Shown: positions 25,630-34,484, counted from the stretch's first letter. The stretch: DNA of 52,901 bases from an uncultured Flavobacteriaceae bacterium (GCA_913030895.1 CAJWGK010000005.1:1-52901), one strand, 5' to 3'. Numbers and translations: made by a program. The notes: generated from the sequence alone by a model not told the origin.

Positions 25630-26016
25630 TTAAGTGTTGGTGTTTAAAATCTTTGAAAGCTGATGAATTTCAATTATTAGGCATAAACTATAGGGGGTAA
25701 AAAAGGTGAAGAACTCTATTTTTTGCAATGCCCCATCTGACAAAAACAATGGATAGATTAAGAAAAAGAATACCAAAAATTTTAATCCAGTTGTAACAAA
25801 AAAAACCCAACCCAAAAACAAGTTTTTTTCTCTGCTACTGAATAGGAGCGCTGTAAAAAAAACAAGCGTTATGAAGGTATTGAACAGATAAGAGGGTATG
25901 ATGAAGTGGTCAAATAAGGTTAGTCCTTGATACCAAAGAACGGAGATGTGGAGCCCAAATAACAGGGTAACGGACATTATCAAGCGCCAGTAAAATTTTA
26001 AAAGGATAGCAATCAC
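25630..26016 (-). CDS. Four-helix membrane protein in the atp cluster (DUF6168-like)
   Basis: 128 residues from a GTG at 26016. Four hydrophobic helices at about 12-32, 40-60, 66-90 and 97-120. I recall a DUF6168 family protein at this place, between AtpZ/AtpI and AtpB, in flavobacterial genomes; the assignment rests on position and topology more than on motifs. Role unknown; a part in a-subunit or c-ring assembly is a guess from context. It starts 4 bases after the atpZ-like stop. Confidence 0.65.
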   Translation of the reverse strand: MIAILLKFYWRLIMSVTLLFGLHISVLWYQGLTLFDHFIIPSYLFNTFITLVFFTALLFSSREKNLFLGWVFFVTTGLKFLVFFFLIYPLFLSDGALQKIEFFTFFTPYSLCLIIEIHQLSKILNTNT

Positions 26017-26020
26017 TCAA

Positions 26021-26221
26021 CTAAAGATTTTTACTTTGCTTCTGAATCAGGACCAACACAAGGGCTAATCCAACAAGACAAGAAGTCAAAACAGCGATTT
26101 TAGGATTGATCCCCCACTTTAGGGCTATCCAATGACCAAATTGAATCATTAAATACATTACAATGCCAATTTGAAAGGCAAGTCCAGTATAAATCAGCCA
26201 ATTTTTAGGCTGTTTTTTCAC
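26021..26221 (-). CDS. AtpZ/AtpI family protein
   Basis: 66 residues from a GTG at 26221. Two membrane helices (about 8-28 and 43-60), with Gly-His-Trp-Ile-Ala-Leu-Lys-Trp between them, as in AtpZ/AtpI-type proteins that assist F0 c-ring assembly or ion supply. The start overlaps the end of the bactofilin gene by 17 bases, which forces co-expression. Confidence 0.8.
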   Translation of the reverse strand: MKKQPKNWLIYTGLAFQIGIVMYLMIQFGHWIALKWGINPKIAVLTSCLVGLALVLVLIQKQSKNL

Positions 26222-26603
26222 GAGTTTGCTGGTGCTTTGAAACGAGTTGTATATCTGCTTTGTTCCCGTCTTTATTCATGGAACAGCTGGCGTTGAAGGT
26301 TGCGCCATACTCTACAATTAGTTTTCCGATTGAGACATCTCCCTCAATGGTGCTTGTTGCTCTTAGGTTGAGGTTTTCAGAAACAAAAAGGTTTCCATCA
26401 ATTTTTCCTTCTACATCAGCATTAGTACAGCTTACATCGCCTTTTATAATACCTTCTTTTCCAACGACAATTTTACCCTTGGTCTTGATGCTCCCCTCTA
26501 GGGTGCCATCAATTCTTAAATCACCTTCAGAGACTATGTCTCCCTTGATGAGGGTAGAGTTTTCAATACGGCTATATTGTCCGTTTACATCATTATTTTT
26601 CAT
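26205..26603 (-). CDS. Bactofilin (polymer-forming cytoskeletal protein)
   Basis: 132 residues. The core (about 15-105) is a regular beta-helix of short repeats: Ile-Lys-Gly-Asp-Ile, Gly-Asp-Leu-Arg-Ile-Asp-Gly, Leu-Glu-Gly-Ser-Ile, Gly-Lys-Ile-Val-Val-Gly, then Ile-Glu-Gly-Asp-Val. The tails are short and charged. Bactofilins self-assemble into filaments at the membrane that often place peptidoglycan enzymes. It overlaps both neighbours: sprE by 11 bases and the atpZ-like gene by 17. Confidence 0.92.
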   Translation of the reverse strand: MKNNDVNGQYSRIENSTLIKGDIVSEGDLRIDGTLEGSIKTKGKIVVGKEGIIKGDVSCTNADVEGKIDGNLFVSENLNLRATSTIEGDVSIGKLIVEYGATFNASCSMNKDGNKADIQLVSKHQQTREKTA

Positions 26604-29076
26604 CGAATTGTACTTTTTTGTCCCGAATCATTCTCTTATAATCGGAGGATAAAACTACAAAATTATTTTTTTTATCAGCCTTTAGCTTTAGCTGATCTAT
26701 ATTCTTTTTCCATTCATTGAGCTTTCTGATACTTCTAATGCCGTGAAGTACAAGAAAAACACGTGTTTCATCAAAGCGATCTTCAGTTAAAAACCAACGG
26801 CTTATTTCAGCCTGATTAAGCGCTTTCTGCAACTGGACTTTGGTGCTTTTCAATTGGGTAGAGTCCTGAATTTGATAGGTAAAAATCCACTTGTAATTGA
26901 TGTAGGTTTTATTTTGTTTTTCAATGGTATCGGTCATTTTAATTTGAGCAATTATTTCTTCAGCCAAATCTCCCACTGAGGTTTCAGCGTATTTGGTTTG
27001 AATGATTGCCAATTCCTTTTCCCATTGGTTTATCCCTTGAAGCCTTCCCTTAGTATTAGCCAAAAGCAATTCAAATTTAGGTTGGTATTGGGTTCCGCTT
27101 AAAAAAACAGATAATTCAGAAGCCCTTTCTCGTAAAGTATCAAAATCTCCAGATTGATAGAGCTTTAATAGAACATTGTACATAGCTTCAGGAGTATTAA
27201 GGGTCGATCGGTCAAAATCTTCTGGGTTGATGAGCACCTTGCCATAGGCAGTTTCAGGGTATGCTGATACAATCCTATCAAAGTATTGTTTTGCTTTTTG
27301 AGGGAGTGTTTTCTCGTTGATCTTGAAGAGGTGGTAAAGTGCGGGTGCTGCAATATTGGCAGGAGGTTCGAGGTCAATTAAGTGGGTGAGTCGATCTTCG
27401 GCTAGCTTGTTGTTCTTAAAGTTTTCTTTATAAATCATTCCCAACTGTAGGTAGGCATTTTGATTGGCCTTTTTTATGCTGTCAATGGCTTCAGTAGTTT
27501 TAGGTAAAGCATTGATATAGCTTTCGGGTTTTTCGACAAAAAAGTTTTCTTGTTCAATGTTTTTCTCTTGTGTTAAAGTGGATTGGTTGTTTTGAATAAC
27601 CGGATTAATGGCAGCAGCTATTGCCCAATTGTCCGTATTGGGTCGGTTCCCCCAGGATGAAAGAAATTCCTGTTGTCCCCGAACGACAAGCTTGGGGTTA
27701 TAAAAATAAAATTGGTTGGTTTTCCCCCCTTTGGAAAGGAAAGAGAAAACCCCCTTTTCCTGTTGGGTCACTTGTGCTAACGCTTTGGCTTCTTTTTCTT
27801 TGATAAAATATTCGAAATATTTTACCTGATCGACTTTATCCATTGACAATAGTTGTAAAATACTATCTGTTTTTCGGACGACAGTCTCATACTTAATTAC
27901 TCCATCTAGGTTATCACGCTCTCTTTGGGTAGTCCTTTTGGCTAGCGTTGCCTCTGGGATCAAAGGTAGTAAGCTGTCCAAGTAAGCGCCAGTTAATACG
28001 TATTTGCCATTGGCAAAGTTAAAGTCGGCCATATCTCTGTAGTTCGCGGCTTTTGTCGGTAGGTCAATATTTATAGACTTTAAGGATTTGGAAAGATAAT
28101 AAGCGCCTAAGCTGTCATTTTTAGCGCCAAAAAAATGCAGGCCTAAAGCGCGGTTTATCCAATGATCAAAAATTTCATTTTCGTAATTCTTATTGAGTTT
28201 TTCAAGAGATTCCACAGGGTCAATGCTGTCACGAATACTTCTGATATGTAGTTGTTTTATCTTAGCATTAATCCAATATTTTCTGGGGATTTTTCGGTTA
28301 AAACCCACCACTTGTTCATAGGCCCATAAGGCTGAGTCGGGTTTCTGAAGGTTCTCAAATAATTGACCGGTAAGGAAATAATAGCGCCCTTTGTCTTTAT
28401 TTTTTTTGGCTGATATTGAGGCCCGCCGAATAAAATAGTTGGCTGAGTCTAACTGTTGGGTGTTAATAAAAGCCTGTGCTAAAGTAGCGTTTGCCATGCT
28501 GTGAAATTTGCTCTTGGGCGTAATGGTTAGCGCTAGTGTCCTAAGGTTTTTTATGGCAAGCTCATCGTTTTTAAGCCTAATGTTGGTTTTTTCACGCCAA
28601 ATTCTTCCTTCGACATAAGTATTCCGATCTGCGTAGTTTTCGAGCAAATAGTTAAAAGCTTCCATTGCTGGAAAAAACCTTCTGTCGAAGTAACGTGCTT
28701 TTCCCAGTAGCAGGTAGGCCTCGTCAATTTTTGTATTGCGCTGGATCCCCTTGATGTTCATGGAGTGTTTTTGTATCGCCTTAACAGCCTTTTCTTCTGC
28801 TCTTGTAAAACCGGGGACTATGGTGCTCTGCTCGAAGCTTTCTCCGTTGATGGTAATGGGTTCTACCTCCAATAATTGAAAAAAATTGTCGTCATGGGCT
28901 TGCTCCAAAATAGCTTTTCCGACTTCGAAGGCTTCGTTTCCATTAAACAACACGTTGTACTTGGTGTTTAAGGTATGATAACCGCGATTGAGCATTTTAT
29001 TCTTTTGGGTTGAGCACCCAAAGACAAAAAACAATCCGGTAATGATCAGAATAGAAAAATGAATACCCTTCTTCAA
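26593..29076 (-). CDS. sprE: SprE/PorW-type gliding and type IX secretion lipoprotein
   Basis: 827 residues from a TTG at 29076; no in-frame ATG lies upstream and the lipoprotein signal (Phe-Val-Phe-Gly-Cys, Cys21) needs this start. The next segment, Met-Leu-Asn-Arg-Gly-Tyr-His-Thr-Leu-Asn-Thr-Lys-Tyr-Asn, is the hallmark of SprE/PorW. The body is TPR-like repeats (for example Ala-Tyr-Leu-Leu-Gly-Lys-Ala-Arg-Tyr near 115). It is needed for secretion through the type IX system and for gliding in relatives. It is the first gene of the run into bactofilin and atp; divergent from the PaaE-type gene. Confidence 0.88.
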   Translation of the reverse strand: MKKGIHFSILIITGLFFVFGCSTQKNKMLNRGYHTLNTKYNVLFNGNEAFEVGKAILEQAHDDNFFQLLEVEPITINGESFEQSTIVPGFTRAEEKAVKAIQKHSMNIKGIQRNTKIDEAYLLLGKARYFDRRFFPAMEAFNYLLENYADRNTYVEGRIWREKTNIRLKNDELAIKNLRTLALTITPKSKFHSMANATLAQAFINTQQLDSANYFIRRASISAKKNKDKGRYYFLTGQLFENLQKPDSALWAYEQVVGFNRKIPRKYWINAKIKQLHIRSIRDSIDPVESLEKLNKNYENEIFDHWINRALGLHFFGAKNDSLGAYYLSKSLKSINIDLPTKAANYRDMADFNFANGKYVLTGAYLDSLLPLIPEATLAKRTTQRERDNLDGVIKYETVVRKTDSILQLLSMDKVDQVKYFEYFIKEKEAKALAQVTQQEKGVFSFLSKGGKTNQFYFYNPKLVVRGQQEFLSSWGNRPNTDNWAIAAAINPVIQNNQSTLTQEKNIEQENFFVEKPESYINALPKTTEAIDSIKKANQNAYLQLGMIYKENFKNNKLAEDRLTHLIDLEPPANIAAPALYHLFKINEKTLPQKAKQYFDRIVSAYPETAYGKVLINPEDFDRSTLNTPEAMYNVLLKLYQSGDFDTLRERASELSVFLSGTQYQPKFELLLANTKGRLQGINQWEKELAIIQTKYAETSVGDLAEEIIAQIKMTDTIEKQNKTYINYKWIFTYQIQDSTQLKSTKVQLQKALNQAEISRWFLTEDRFDETRVFLVLHGIRSIRKLNEWKKNIDQLKLKADKKNNFVVLSSDYKRMIRDKKVQFDEK

Positions 29077-29186
29077 CTTTGAAAGTTTAATACTAATAAC
29101 TGAAATTCCTTGAAATTATTATAAAAAACGTTGTTAATTAAAGATTATGACTAAATAAGATATTACTTTTTTAAGGTTTTTTAAAA

Positions 29187-29194
29187 TAACTTTG
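29187..29194 (+). promoter_or_regulatory. -7 box for the PaaE-type reductase gene
   Basis: TAACTTTG, full TAnnTTTG match, 16 bases upstream of the ATG at 29211. The region upstream is T-rich without a clear -33 TTTG. Confidence 0.5.
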
Positions 29195-29210
29195 TGTTTT
29201 AAAAAATACG

Positions 29211-30248
29211 ATGTCAAAAATATATCCACTAGTAATTTCAAATGTTGAAAGAGATACGCCAAATGCTGTTTTGATTTCTTTTGAAGTTCCTAAAAAAATG
29301 AAAGAGAAGTTTCAGTTTGAAGCTGGACAGTACCTGACTTTAGAAGCAAAGATCGACGAAAATACTGTGCGGCGCTCCTACTCAATATGTAGCGCACCTA
29401 TTGATGGGTTGCAGGTGGGGATTAAAGAAGTGCCAGAAGGTGTTTTTTCTACCTATGCTAACCGATTGCTGAAGGCTGGGGAGACTATTATGGTTGCCCC
29501 ACCAGAGGGAAGGTTTAAATATGAAAACTCTGGGAAAGGCCAGCGATTGGTTGCTTTTGCTGCGGGAAGTGGGATCACACCGATCATGTCAATTATCAAA
29601 ACAGCGCTTAGTGATCATAAAGATTCCAGTGTTTATTTGGTCTATGGAAATAAAACACCCGAAGACACTTTGTTTTACGAAGCATTAAAAGAGCTTCAGG
29701 GCAAATATGGAGATAGGCTCATAATAAAATGGGTTTTTAGCCGGTCGAACATCACTGATAGTTTTTTTGGAAGAATTGAAGCGCCAATCGTCAAAAATAC
29801 ATTGACTCAATTGGAACAAAATATAGATAAGTTTTACCTATGTGGACCCGAGGGAATGATCCAGTCGGTATCGGATACCCTAGTAGAAAAAGGAGTTGAT
29901 TCCGCCAAAATTCTTTTTGAGTTGTTTACCTCCTCCTCCGAAGCGCCAAAGGAAATCACAACTGCAAGCTCGGCAGCTTTGGAAATTGTCTATGATGATG
30001 TGACTTATAAAATAGATGCTCAAGAGGGTAAAAGTATTTTGGATATTGCCTTAGACAATAAGCTCGATGTACCCTATTCCTGTCAAGGAGGTGTTTGCTC
30101 AAGTTGTATCGCGCGCATCAAATCGGGTAAGGCTGAGATGGAATCGAATCAAATTTTAACAGACGACGAAGTAGAAGAAGGATTGATTTTAACCTGTCAA
30201 GCCCATGCAACGAGCAGTGAGGTGGTGGTAGATTACGACGATGTCTAA
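29211..30248 (+). CDS. PaaE-type ferredoxin--NAD(P)H oxidoreductase
   Basis: 345 residues. FAD domain with Arg-Arg-Ser-Tyr-Ser-Ile-Cys-Ser near residue 54, NAD(P) domain with Ala-Gly-Ser-Gly-Ile-Thr-Pro near 117 and Cys-Gly-Pro-Glu-Gly-Met near 206, and a C-terminal plant-type 2Fe-2S domain (Tyr-Ser-Cys-x4-Cys-x2-Cys near 287-295, final Cys near 328). This is the layout of PaaE/PaaK, the reductase of phenylacetyl-CoA epoxidase. No paaABCD genes are nearby, so it may serve another oxygenase. Its stop overlaps the GT9 stop by 4 bases. Confidence 0.87.
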   Translation: MSKIYPLVISNVERDTPNAVLISFEVPKKMKEKFQFEAGQYLTLEAKIDENTVRRSYSICSAPIDGLQVGIKEVPEGVFSTYANRLLKAGETIMVAPPEGRFKYENSGKGQRLVAFAAGSGITPIMSIIKTALSDHKDSSVYLVYGNKTPEDTLFYEALKELQGKYGDRLIIKWVFSRSNITDSFFGRIEAPIVKNTLTQLEQNIDKFYLCGPEGMIQSVSDTLVEKGVDSAKILFELFTSSSEAPKEITTASSAALEIVYDDVTYKIDAQEGKSILDIALDNKLDVPYSCQGGVCSSCIARIKSGKAEMESNQILTDDEVEEGLILTCQAHATSSEVVVDYDDV

Positions 30249-31282
30249 CGTTTTTTAGTGAGCAGTTCCAAGATCTTTTCAACGATTTCCTTTGGTTGAA
30301 CAGATCGGAATGCATTTTCATATCCTGCCGGGGTAATATTACCGTAAACAGATGTAGGTATCAGAGGGTATTTTTTTCTGTCCAAGGTAATGGAATGATC
30401 CAAGGGTTGGTTAAAGGGAGTAAAGCCACAAAAAGGGTGGGTCAAACCCCAGAGTGAAAGTACTGGAATACCAGCATTTGCCGCAAGGTGACCATTTGCC
30501 GAATCCATCGAAATCATGAGGTCTAAATAGGGCATCAAATCAAGCTGGTTCCGAAGCGAAATTTTACCTGCGGTATTGACAACATTATTGTAAGCCTTTT
30601 CCCACACTGAAAGAATTTTGATCTCATCATTCCCTGCTCCGAAGAGAAATATTTGGTAGTCTTTCTGTAAAAAGGCAATGACTTGTTGCATTAAATCTGG
30701 CGGATAGGTCTTTCCAGAATAAGAGGCAAAGGGGGCTATGCCGATCCATTTTCTTTCACTCTGATTGTATAGCGGCAAAAGGGGTTGAGGGACGGGATTT
30801 TTGTCTGGAAACTCATGGTCTTCCATGGTGATCGGAAAATCAAGCTTTCTAAAAACATCGACATAACGAAAAACTGTTGGTGTCAGGGGTTGAAATTTTT
30901 TGTTTTTTTTCCGAGTTAATAAGTGCTTTTCTTTCCTGCCTTTATTTACTTTTCTAACCTTAAAAAAACAGAGGCTAAAAAAAAATGACAAGAAATGCGT
31001 TCTGATTACGGCGTGTAAATCAGCAACCCCAGAATAAGGGGTTTTCTTAAGTTCTAAAAAAAGCTGCCACAAACCCTTTATGCCATTGTGACGCCCATTA
31101 AAGTCAACAGGGTAAAAGTTGAAGTTCTCAAATTCCTCAAAAAGTGGTGCCAAATAGGGCCTGCTTACAAAAGTAATGGTTAAATCAGGGTAGGTCTTAT
31201 AAAGACATCGAATGACCGGCACCGTCATCGCAACATCTCCCAGTGCGGAGAAACGTAACAACAACAGGTGTGGGTTTTTCAT
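30245..31282 (-). CDS. Glycosyltransferase family 9 (heptosyltransferase-like)
   Basis: 345 residues. N-terminal Leu-Arg-Phe-Ser-Ala-Leu-Gly-Asp-Val-Ala-Met-Thr-Val-Pro is the GT9 signature. The C-terminal half has Ile-Gly-Ile-Ala-Pro-Phe-Ala, Met-Asp-Ser-Ala-Asn-Gly-His-Leu-Ala and Leu-Trp-Gly-Leu-Thr-His-Pro, matching the ADP-sugar site. Likely adds a core sugar to LPS at the inner membrane, donor unknown. A basic Lys/Arg patch near 120-150 may contact membrane. It follows the DUF4254 gene by 6 bases. Confidence 0.88.
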   Translation of the reverse strand: MKNPHLLLLRFSALGDVAMTVPVIRCLYKTYPDLTITFVSRPYLAPLFEEFENFNFYPVDFNGRHNGIKGLWQLFLELKKTPYSGVADLHAVIRTHFLSFFFSLCFFKVRKVNKGRKEKHLLTRKKNKKFQPLTPTVFRYVDVFRKLDFPITMEDHEFPDKNPVPQPLLPLYNQSERKWIGIAPFASYSGKTYPPDLMQQVIAFLQKDYQIFLFGAGNDEIKILSVWEKAYNNVVNTAGKISLRNQLDLMPYLDLMISMDSANGHLAANAGIPVLSLWGLTHPFCGFTPFNQPLDHSITLDRKKYPLIPTSVYGNITPAGYENAFRSVQPKEIVEKILELLTKKR

Positions 31283-31288
31283 GAATAG

Positions 31289-31906
31289 TTAAGATTTATC
31301 CTTGTATAGAACAGGGTTGGTTTCCTCGTCATTATACATTTTCATCTGCTTGTAAACTTTCATGTATTTTTCCCCTGCGGCAAAGTCTTCCAGTAATTGG
31401 TCAATGGCTGTGCTTAGGTCAACTCTTTGTGAGAGAAGTACCTGAAGTTTTTTGTTGCAACTATCGCGGTGAGCTTCACTGGCCTCAGATCGGTTGGCTT
31501 CCTCCTCCATATGATAGATTTTTAACTCCAGAATGGACAAGCGGTCTATCGCCCAAGCGGGGCTTTCAGAATTGACAGTAGCTCCATCTAAATGAGTAAC
31601 TTCTTTGAATAGGTCTAAAAAATAACTGTCGATATATTCAACGGTATCCGTCCTGTCTTGATTGGACGCATCAATTTTTCTTTTCAGATCCATTCCATCA
31701 ACTGGGTCAATATCAGGGTCTCTGATTAAATCTTCATAATGCCATTGAACGGTGTCAATCCAATTTTTTCTGTACAAGAGGTGCTCAATTGAATCAGACG
31801 GATATGGGTTTTCAAAGGGTTGATCTACCTCATCAAGCAGGTGATATTTATCAATGCTTTGTTTAAAAATTTTAACCGCCTTACTGCTAATTGAATGTTG
31901 ACCCAT
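31289..31906 (-). CDS. DUF4254 domain protein
   Basis: 205 residues, helical and acidic. Features: His-Tyr-Glu-Asp-Leu-Ile-Arg-Asp near 65, Asn-Gln-Asp-Arg-Thr-Asp near 91, and Ile-Asp-Arg-Leu-Ser-Ile-Leu-Glu-Leu-Lys-Ile-Tyr near 124. These fit DUF4254, a Bacteroidota family commonly next to GT9 heptosyltransferases, as here. Function not known; a helper in LPS core synthesis is an inference from pairing. Confidence 0.82.
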   Translation of the reverse strand: MGQHSISSKAVKIFKQSIDKYHLLDEVDQPFENPYPSDSIEHLLYRKNWIDTVQWHYEDLIRDPDIDPVDGMDLKRKIDASNQDRTDTVEYIDSYFLDLFKEVTHLDGATVNSESPAWAIDRLSILELKIYHMEEEANRSEASEAHRDSCNKKLQVLLSQRVDLSTAIDQLLEDFAAGEKYMKVYKQMKMYNDEETNPVLYKDKS

Positions 31907-31978
31907 GATTTAGATTTACTTGTTTTCTGCTGCGAAGATACGATTTGATGTTAAATTAAATAAGTGTGAAATGGACAA

Positions 31979-32911
31979 TTAGATTGTAAGAACTCCAAAG
32001 TCAAAAAGTTTAAATAAGACCATAAAAACAATACCAAAAAAGATTAGTGTGTTTCTTGATGCGTCAGACTTAGTTCTTTCAATGAAAATCCCAACAAAAA
32101 ATGCGGCAGGAATAAAACTTAGGAGCCATCTACCCTGTCCAATTTGCAACCCTAAAAAACCAATAATCAAACTTAAGTAAAGCCAAGTTGCCATAAAAAG
32201 AAATTCGGAGAATTGCTCAGGGCCTCTTGGGCGCTTAAATAAGGTAATATAAATTGCTATTGACAGTATCCCAAACCAAATCCACTCTGCATTTGTTTGT
32301 TCGGAATAATTCCAAAGGTCAATTTTTAAAGCATGATCAAATAACATCAATTGTTCCGCTGAAAACAAGATCGCTATGCCGTGAAAAGTGAACGGTATCA
32401 AAACTGCTGGAAAAATTAAGGCAATGAGGCTTTTGACTTGCAATAATTTTTGATTTAAAAAAAGCCATAAGGGCAAGACATAAAATACAGCAAGGGCAGT
32501 GTTAAATAGGACAATTACAGAAATCGCCAGGGACAAATCAAATAAGTTTTTGTTTTGAAATTTGGAATGGCGTGCATTGACGAAAAGATATTTTGAAAAA
32601 ACCAAAAGAATCCCTATCAATATTTTATGGAAAACTAAACCGGATCCAATAGGGAAAAACAAGAAAACTAGTGGAAAGGTTAGCAAGTTGATGCCGCTAA
32701 GTTTGGAGCTGAATTTTTGAGTCTGTAAATAACTCACATAAAGTGTGAAAAGAACAAAGGCCAACCAAAATATTACAATATCTGGGATGTTTTCAATCCC
32801 CCATTGAGGGTAGTTTTTGCAAAAATCAATTAATATAATAACGGCAAAAGAAAAGCCAAACGAGGCTATATAAGCCCGAAGTCCAATTGTCTCAAAAATT
32901 TTTATTATCAT
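31979..32911 (-). CDS. Polytopic membrane protein (DUF6427-like)
   Basis: 310 residues with eight or nine hydrophobic helices spread evenly from residue 12 to the C-terminus. No charged catalytic motif stands out. The general look, a GT-C or O-antigen-ligase-like membrane protein, and its place beside purD recall the flavobacterial family DUF6427. That name is given with modest certainty. Divergent from the small DUF6341-like gene. Confidence 0.6.
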   Translation of the reverse strand: MIIKIFETIGLRAYIASFGFSFAVIILIDFCKNYPQWGIENIPDIVIFWLAFVLFTLYVSYLQTQKFSSKLSGINLLTFPLVFLFFPIGSGLVFHKILIGILLVFSKYLFVNARHSKFQNKNLFDLSLAISVIVLFNTALAVFYVLPLWLFLNQKLLQVKSLIALIFPAVLIPFTFHGIAILFSAEQLMLFDHALKIDLWNYSEQTNAEWIWFGILSIAIYITLFKRPRGPEQFSEFLFMATWLYLSLIIGFLGLQIGQGRWLLSFIPAAFFVGIFIERTKSDASRNTLIFFGIVFMVLFKLFDFGVLTI

Positions 32912-32924
32912 GGACGGTTTTTAT

Positions 32925-32932
32925 TACTTTTG
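32925..32932 (+). promoter_or_regulatory. -7 box for the DUF6341-like gene
   Basis: TACTTTTG, full match, 22 bases before the ATG at 32955. Placing transcription start near 32939 rules out the upstream in-frame ATG at 32910 as translation start. Confidence 0.5.
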
Positions 32933-32954
32933 CAATATAAGTAAAGAGCTATTA

Positions 32955-33182
32955 ATGAAGAATTTTTTTGAAGCAATCGCCAGTTTATTTGAAGAGTTAC
33001 TTTTTTCTCCTTTCCAGCTTCTGACTCAGTTGGAGTTGTTTAGCTGGTGGGTAGCCAATGGGGTTTCTTTTATTTTTTTATTGGTTGGATTTGTTGCAGG
33101 TATATACTGGATCAATCAATTGCGAAAGTTTGACAAAAGTGGTGAAGAAAAAAAAGATTCCTCTGCCCACTCATTTCTATAG
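32955..33182 (+). CDS. Small membrane protein (DUF6341-like)
   Basis: 75 residues from the ATG at 32955. An amphipathic N-terminal helix (Phe-Phe-Glu-Ala-Ile-Ala-Ser-Leu-Phe-Glu-Glu-Leu-Leu) is followed by one membrane span (about 30-54) and a charged tail. It resembles the flavobacterial DUF6341 family found beside purD. Function unknown. Its last 6 bases overlap the purD end, convergent. Confidence 0.65.
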   Translation: MKNFFEAIASLFEELLFSPFQLLTQLELFSWWVANGVSFIFLLVGFVAGIYWINQLRKFDKSGEEKKDSSAHSFL

Positions 33183-34457
33183 ATCAAACCCAATATCCCC
33201 TCTGAAGTATATTCCTTCAAAGTTGATTTTTTCAACTTGATTGTAGGATTGTTTTAATGCAAAGCTGTGGTCTTCTCCATAGGAAGTAACCGCTAAGACC
33301 CTTCCGCCGTTGGTGACTGTTTTTCCTTCCTTAATGGTGGTTCCCGCATGAAAGACAGTACTCCCCTTAACATTTTCCAGTCCAGTGATTTCTTTGCCTT
33401 TCTCATATTTCTCAGGATAACCTCCTGAAACCGCAACGACTGTTGTCGCAGAACGGTCATCGATTTCGATTTCAATCTGTGACAAACGCCTTTCTGCAGC
33501 AGCTAATAAAAGTTCTCCTAAATCGTTTTTTATCCTTGGCAAAACAACTTGTGTTTCGGGATCTCCCATTCTAACATTATATTCAATAACATAAGGGTCC
33601 TCGCCTACCTTGATCAAGCCAATAAAGACAAACCCAACGTAGGGAATATTGTCTTTGTGCAGTCCTTCAATGGTCGGCTTAACGATTCTTTGGTGAATTT
33701 TTTGGTAGAATTGATCGTCTGTAAATGGAACTGGGGATACCGCTCCCATCCCCCCAGTATTCAGCCCTTTATCGCCTTCACCGATGCGCTTGTAGTCTTT
33801 TGCCATTGGGAAGGTTAAATGATCTTTCCCATCGGTTAAAACAAAGCAAGAGAGTTCAATTCCCGTCAAAAACTCTTCAATAACAACTTTTGAAGAGGCC
33901 GCTCCAAATTTTTTATCGAGTAGCATATTAGCAAGCTCAATCTTCGCCTCATTTAAATCTTCAATTATCAGCACGCCTTTACCGGCAGCCAGTCCGTCAG
34001 CCTTAAGCACGTAAGGGGATTTCATTTGTTCCAAAAAATCATAACCTTGATCAATATTCTCGGCGGTAAAGCTACCATATTGAGCAGTTGGGATATTATG
34101 TCTTAGCATAAAAGCCTTAGCAAACTCCTTGCTTCCCTCCAATGTTGCCCCGAGTTTTTGTGGACCAATGACCGGAATATCCTTTAATGCTTGATCGGAT
34201 AGAAAAAAGTCGTGAACGCCGTTTACAAGAGGGTCTTCTGGACCAACAATTACTAGTTTTATTTGATTTTGTAAGACTGCTTTTTTGATTTTTTCAAAAT
34301 CATTAACACCTATATCAAGGTTTGTCGCCAAATCTGCAGTTCCACCATTTCCTGGCGCAATAAACAGCTGATTGGTCAATTGACTTTGCTCCAATTTCCA
34401 ACAAAAGGTGTGCTCTCTGCCTCCGCTGCCTAAAACAAGTATATTGATCTTCTCCAT
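33177..34457 (-). CDS. purD: Phosphoribosylamine--glycine ligase
   Basis: 426 residues, full length. ATP-grasp enzyme of the second step of purine synthesis. N-terminal Val-Leu-Gly-Ser-Gly-Gly-Arg-Glu-His-Thr, Gly-Pro-Glu-Asp-Pro-Leu-Val, Lys-Ala-Asp-Gly-Leu-Ala-Ala-Gly-Lys-Gly-Val near 154, Gly-Gly-Met-Gly-Ala-Val-Ser-Pro near 222 and Glu-Tyr-Asn-Val-Arg-Met-Gly-Asp-Pro-Glu are all present. Only purine gene in the window. Confidence 0.97.
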   Translation of the reverse strand: MEKINILVLGSGGREHTFCWKLEQSQLTNQLFIAPGNGGTADLATNLDIGVNDFEKIKKAVLQNQIKLVIVGPEDPLVNGVHDFFLSDQALKDIPVIGPQKLGATLEGSKEFAKAFMLRHNIPTAQYGSFTAENIDQGYDFLEQMKSPYVLKADGLAAGKGVLIIEDLNEAKIELANMLLDKKFGAASSKVVIEEFLTGIELSCFVLTDGKDHLTFPMAKDYKRIGEGDKGLNTGGMGAVSPVPFTDDQFYQKIHQRIVKPTIEGLHKDNIPYVGFVFIGLIKVGEDPYVIEYNVRMGDPETQVVLPRIKNDLGELLLAAAERRLSQIEIEIDDRSATTVVAVSGGYPEKYEKGKEITGLENVKGSTVFHAGTTIKEGKTVTNGGRVLAVTSYGEDHSFALKQSYNQVEKINFEGIYFRGDIGFDL

Positions 34458-34463
34458 CGAATG

Positions 34464-34471
34464 TAAAGATA
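34464..34471 (-). promoter_or_regulatory. Candidate -7 box for purD
   Basis: TATCTTTA on the minus strand, one mismatch to TAnnTTTG, 6 bases before the purD ATG, so any transcript from it would be nearly leaderless. Confidence 0.3.
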
Positions 34472-34484
34472 AAATAAGTGTTGG

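Noticed and set aside
26757-26768. AAACACGTGTTT palindrome as parS or operator
   Set aside because: It lies inside the sprE coding sequence and the arms differ from parS.
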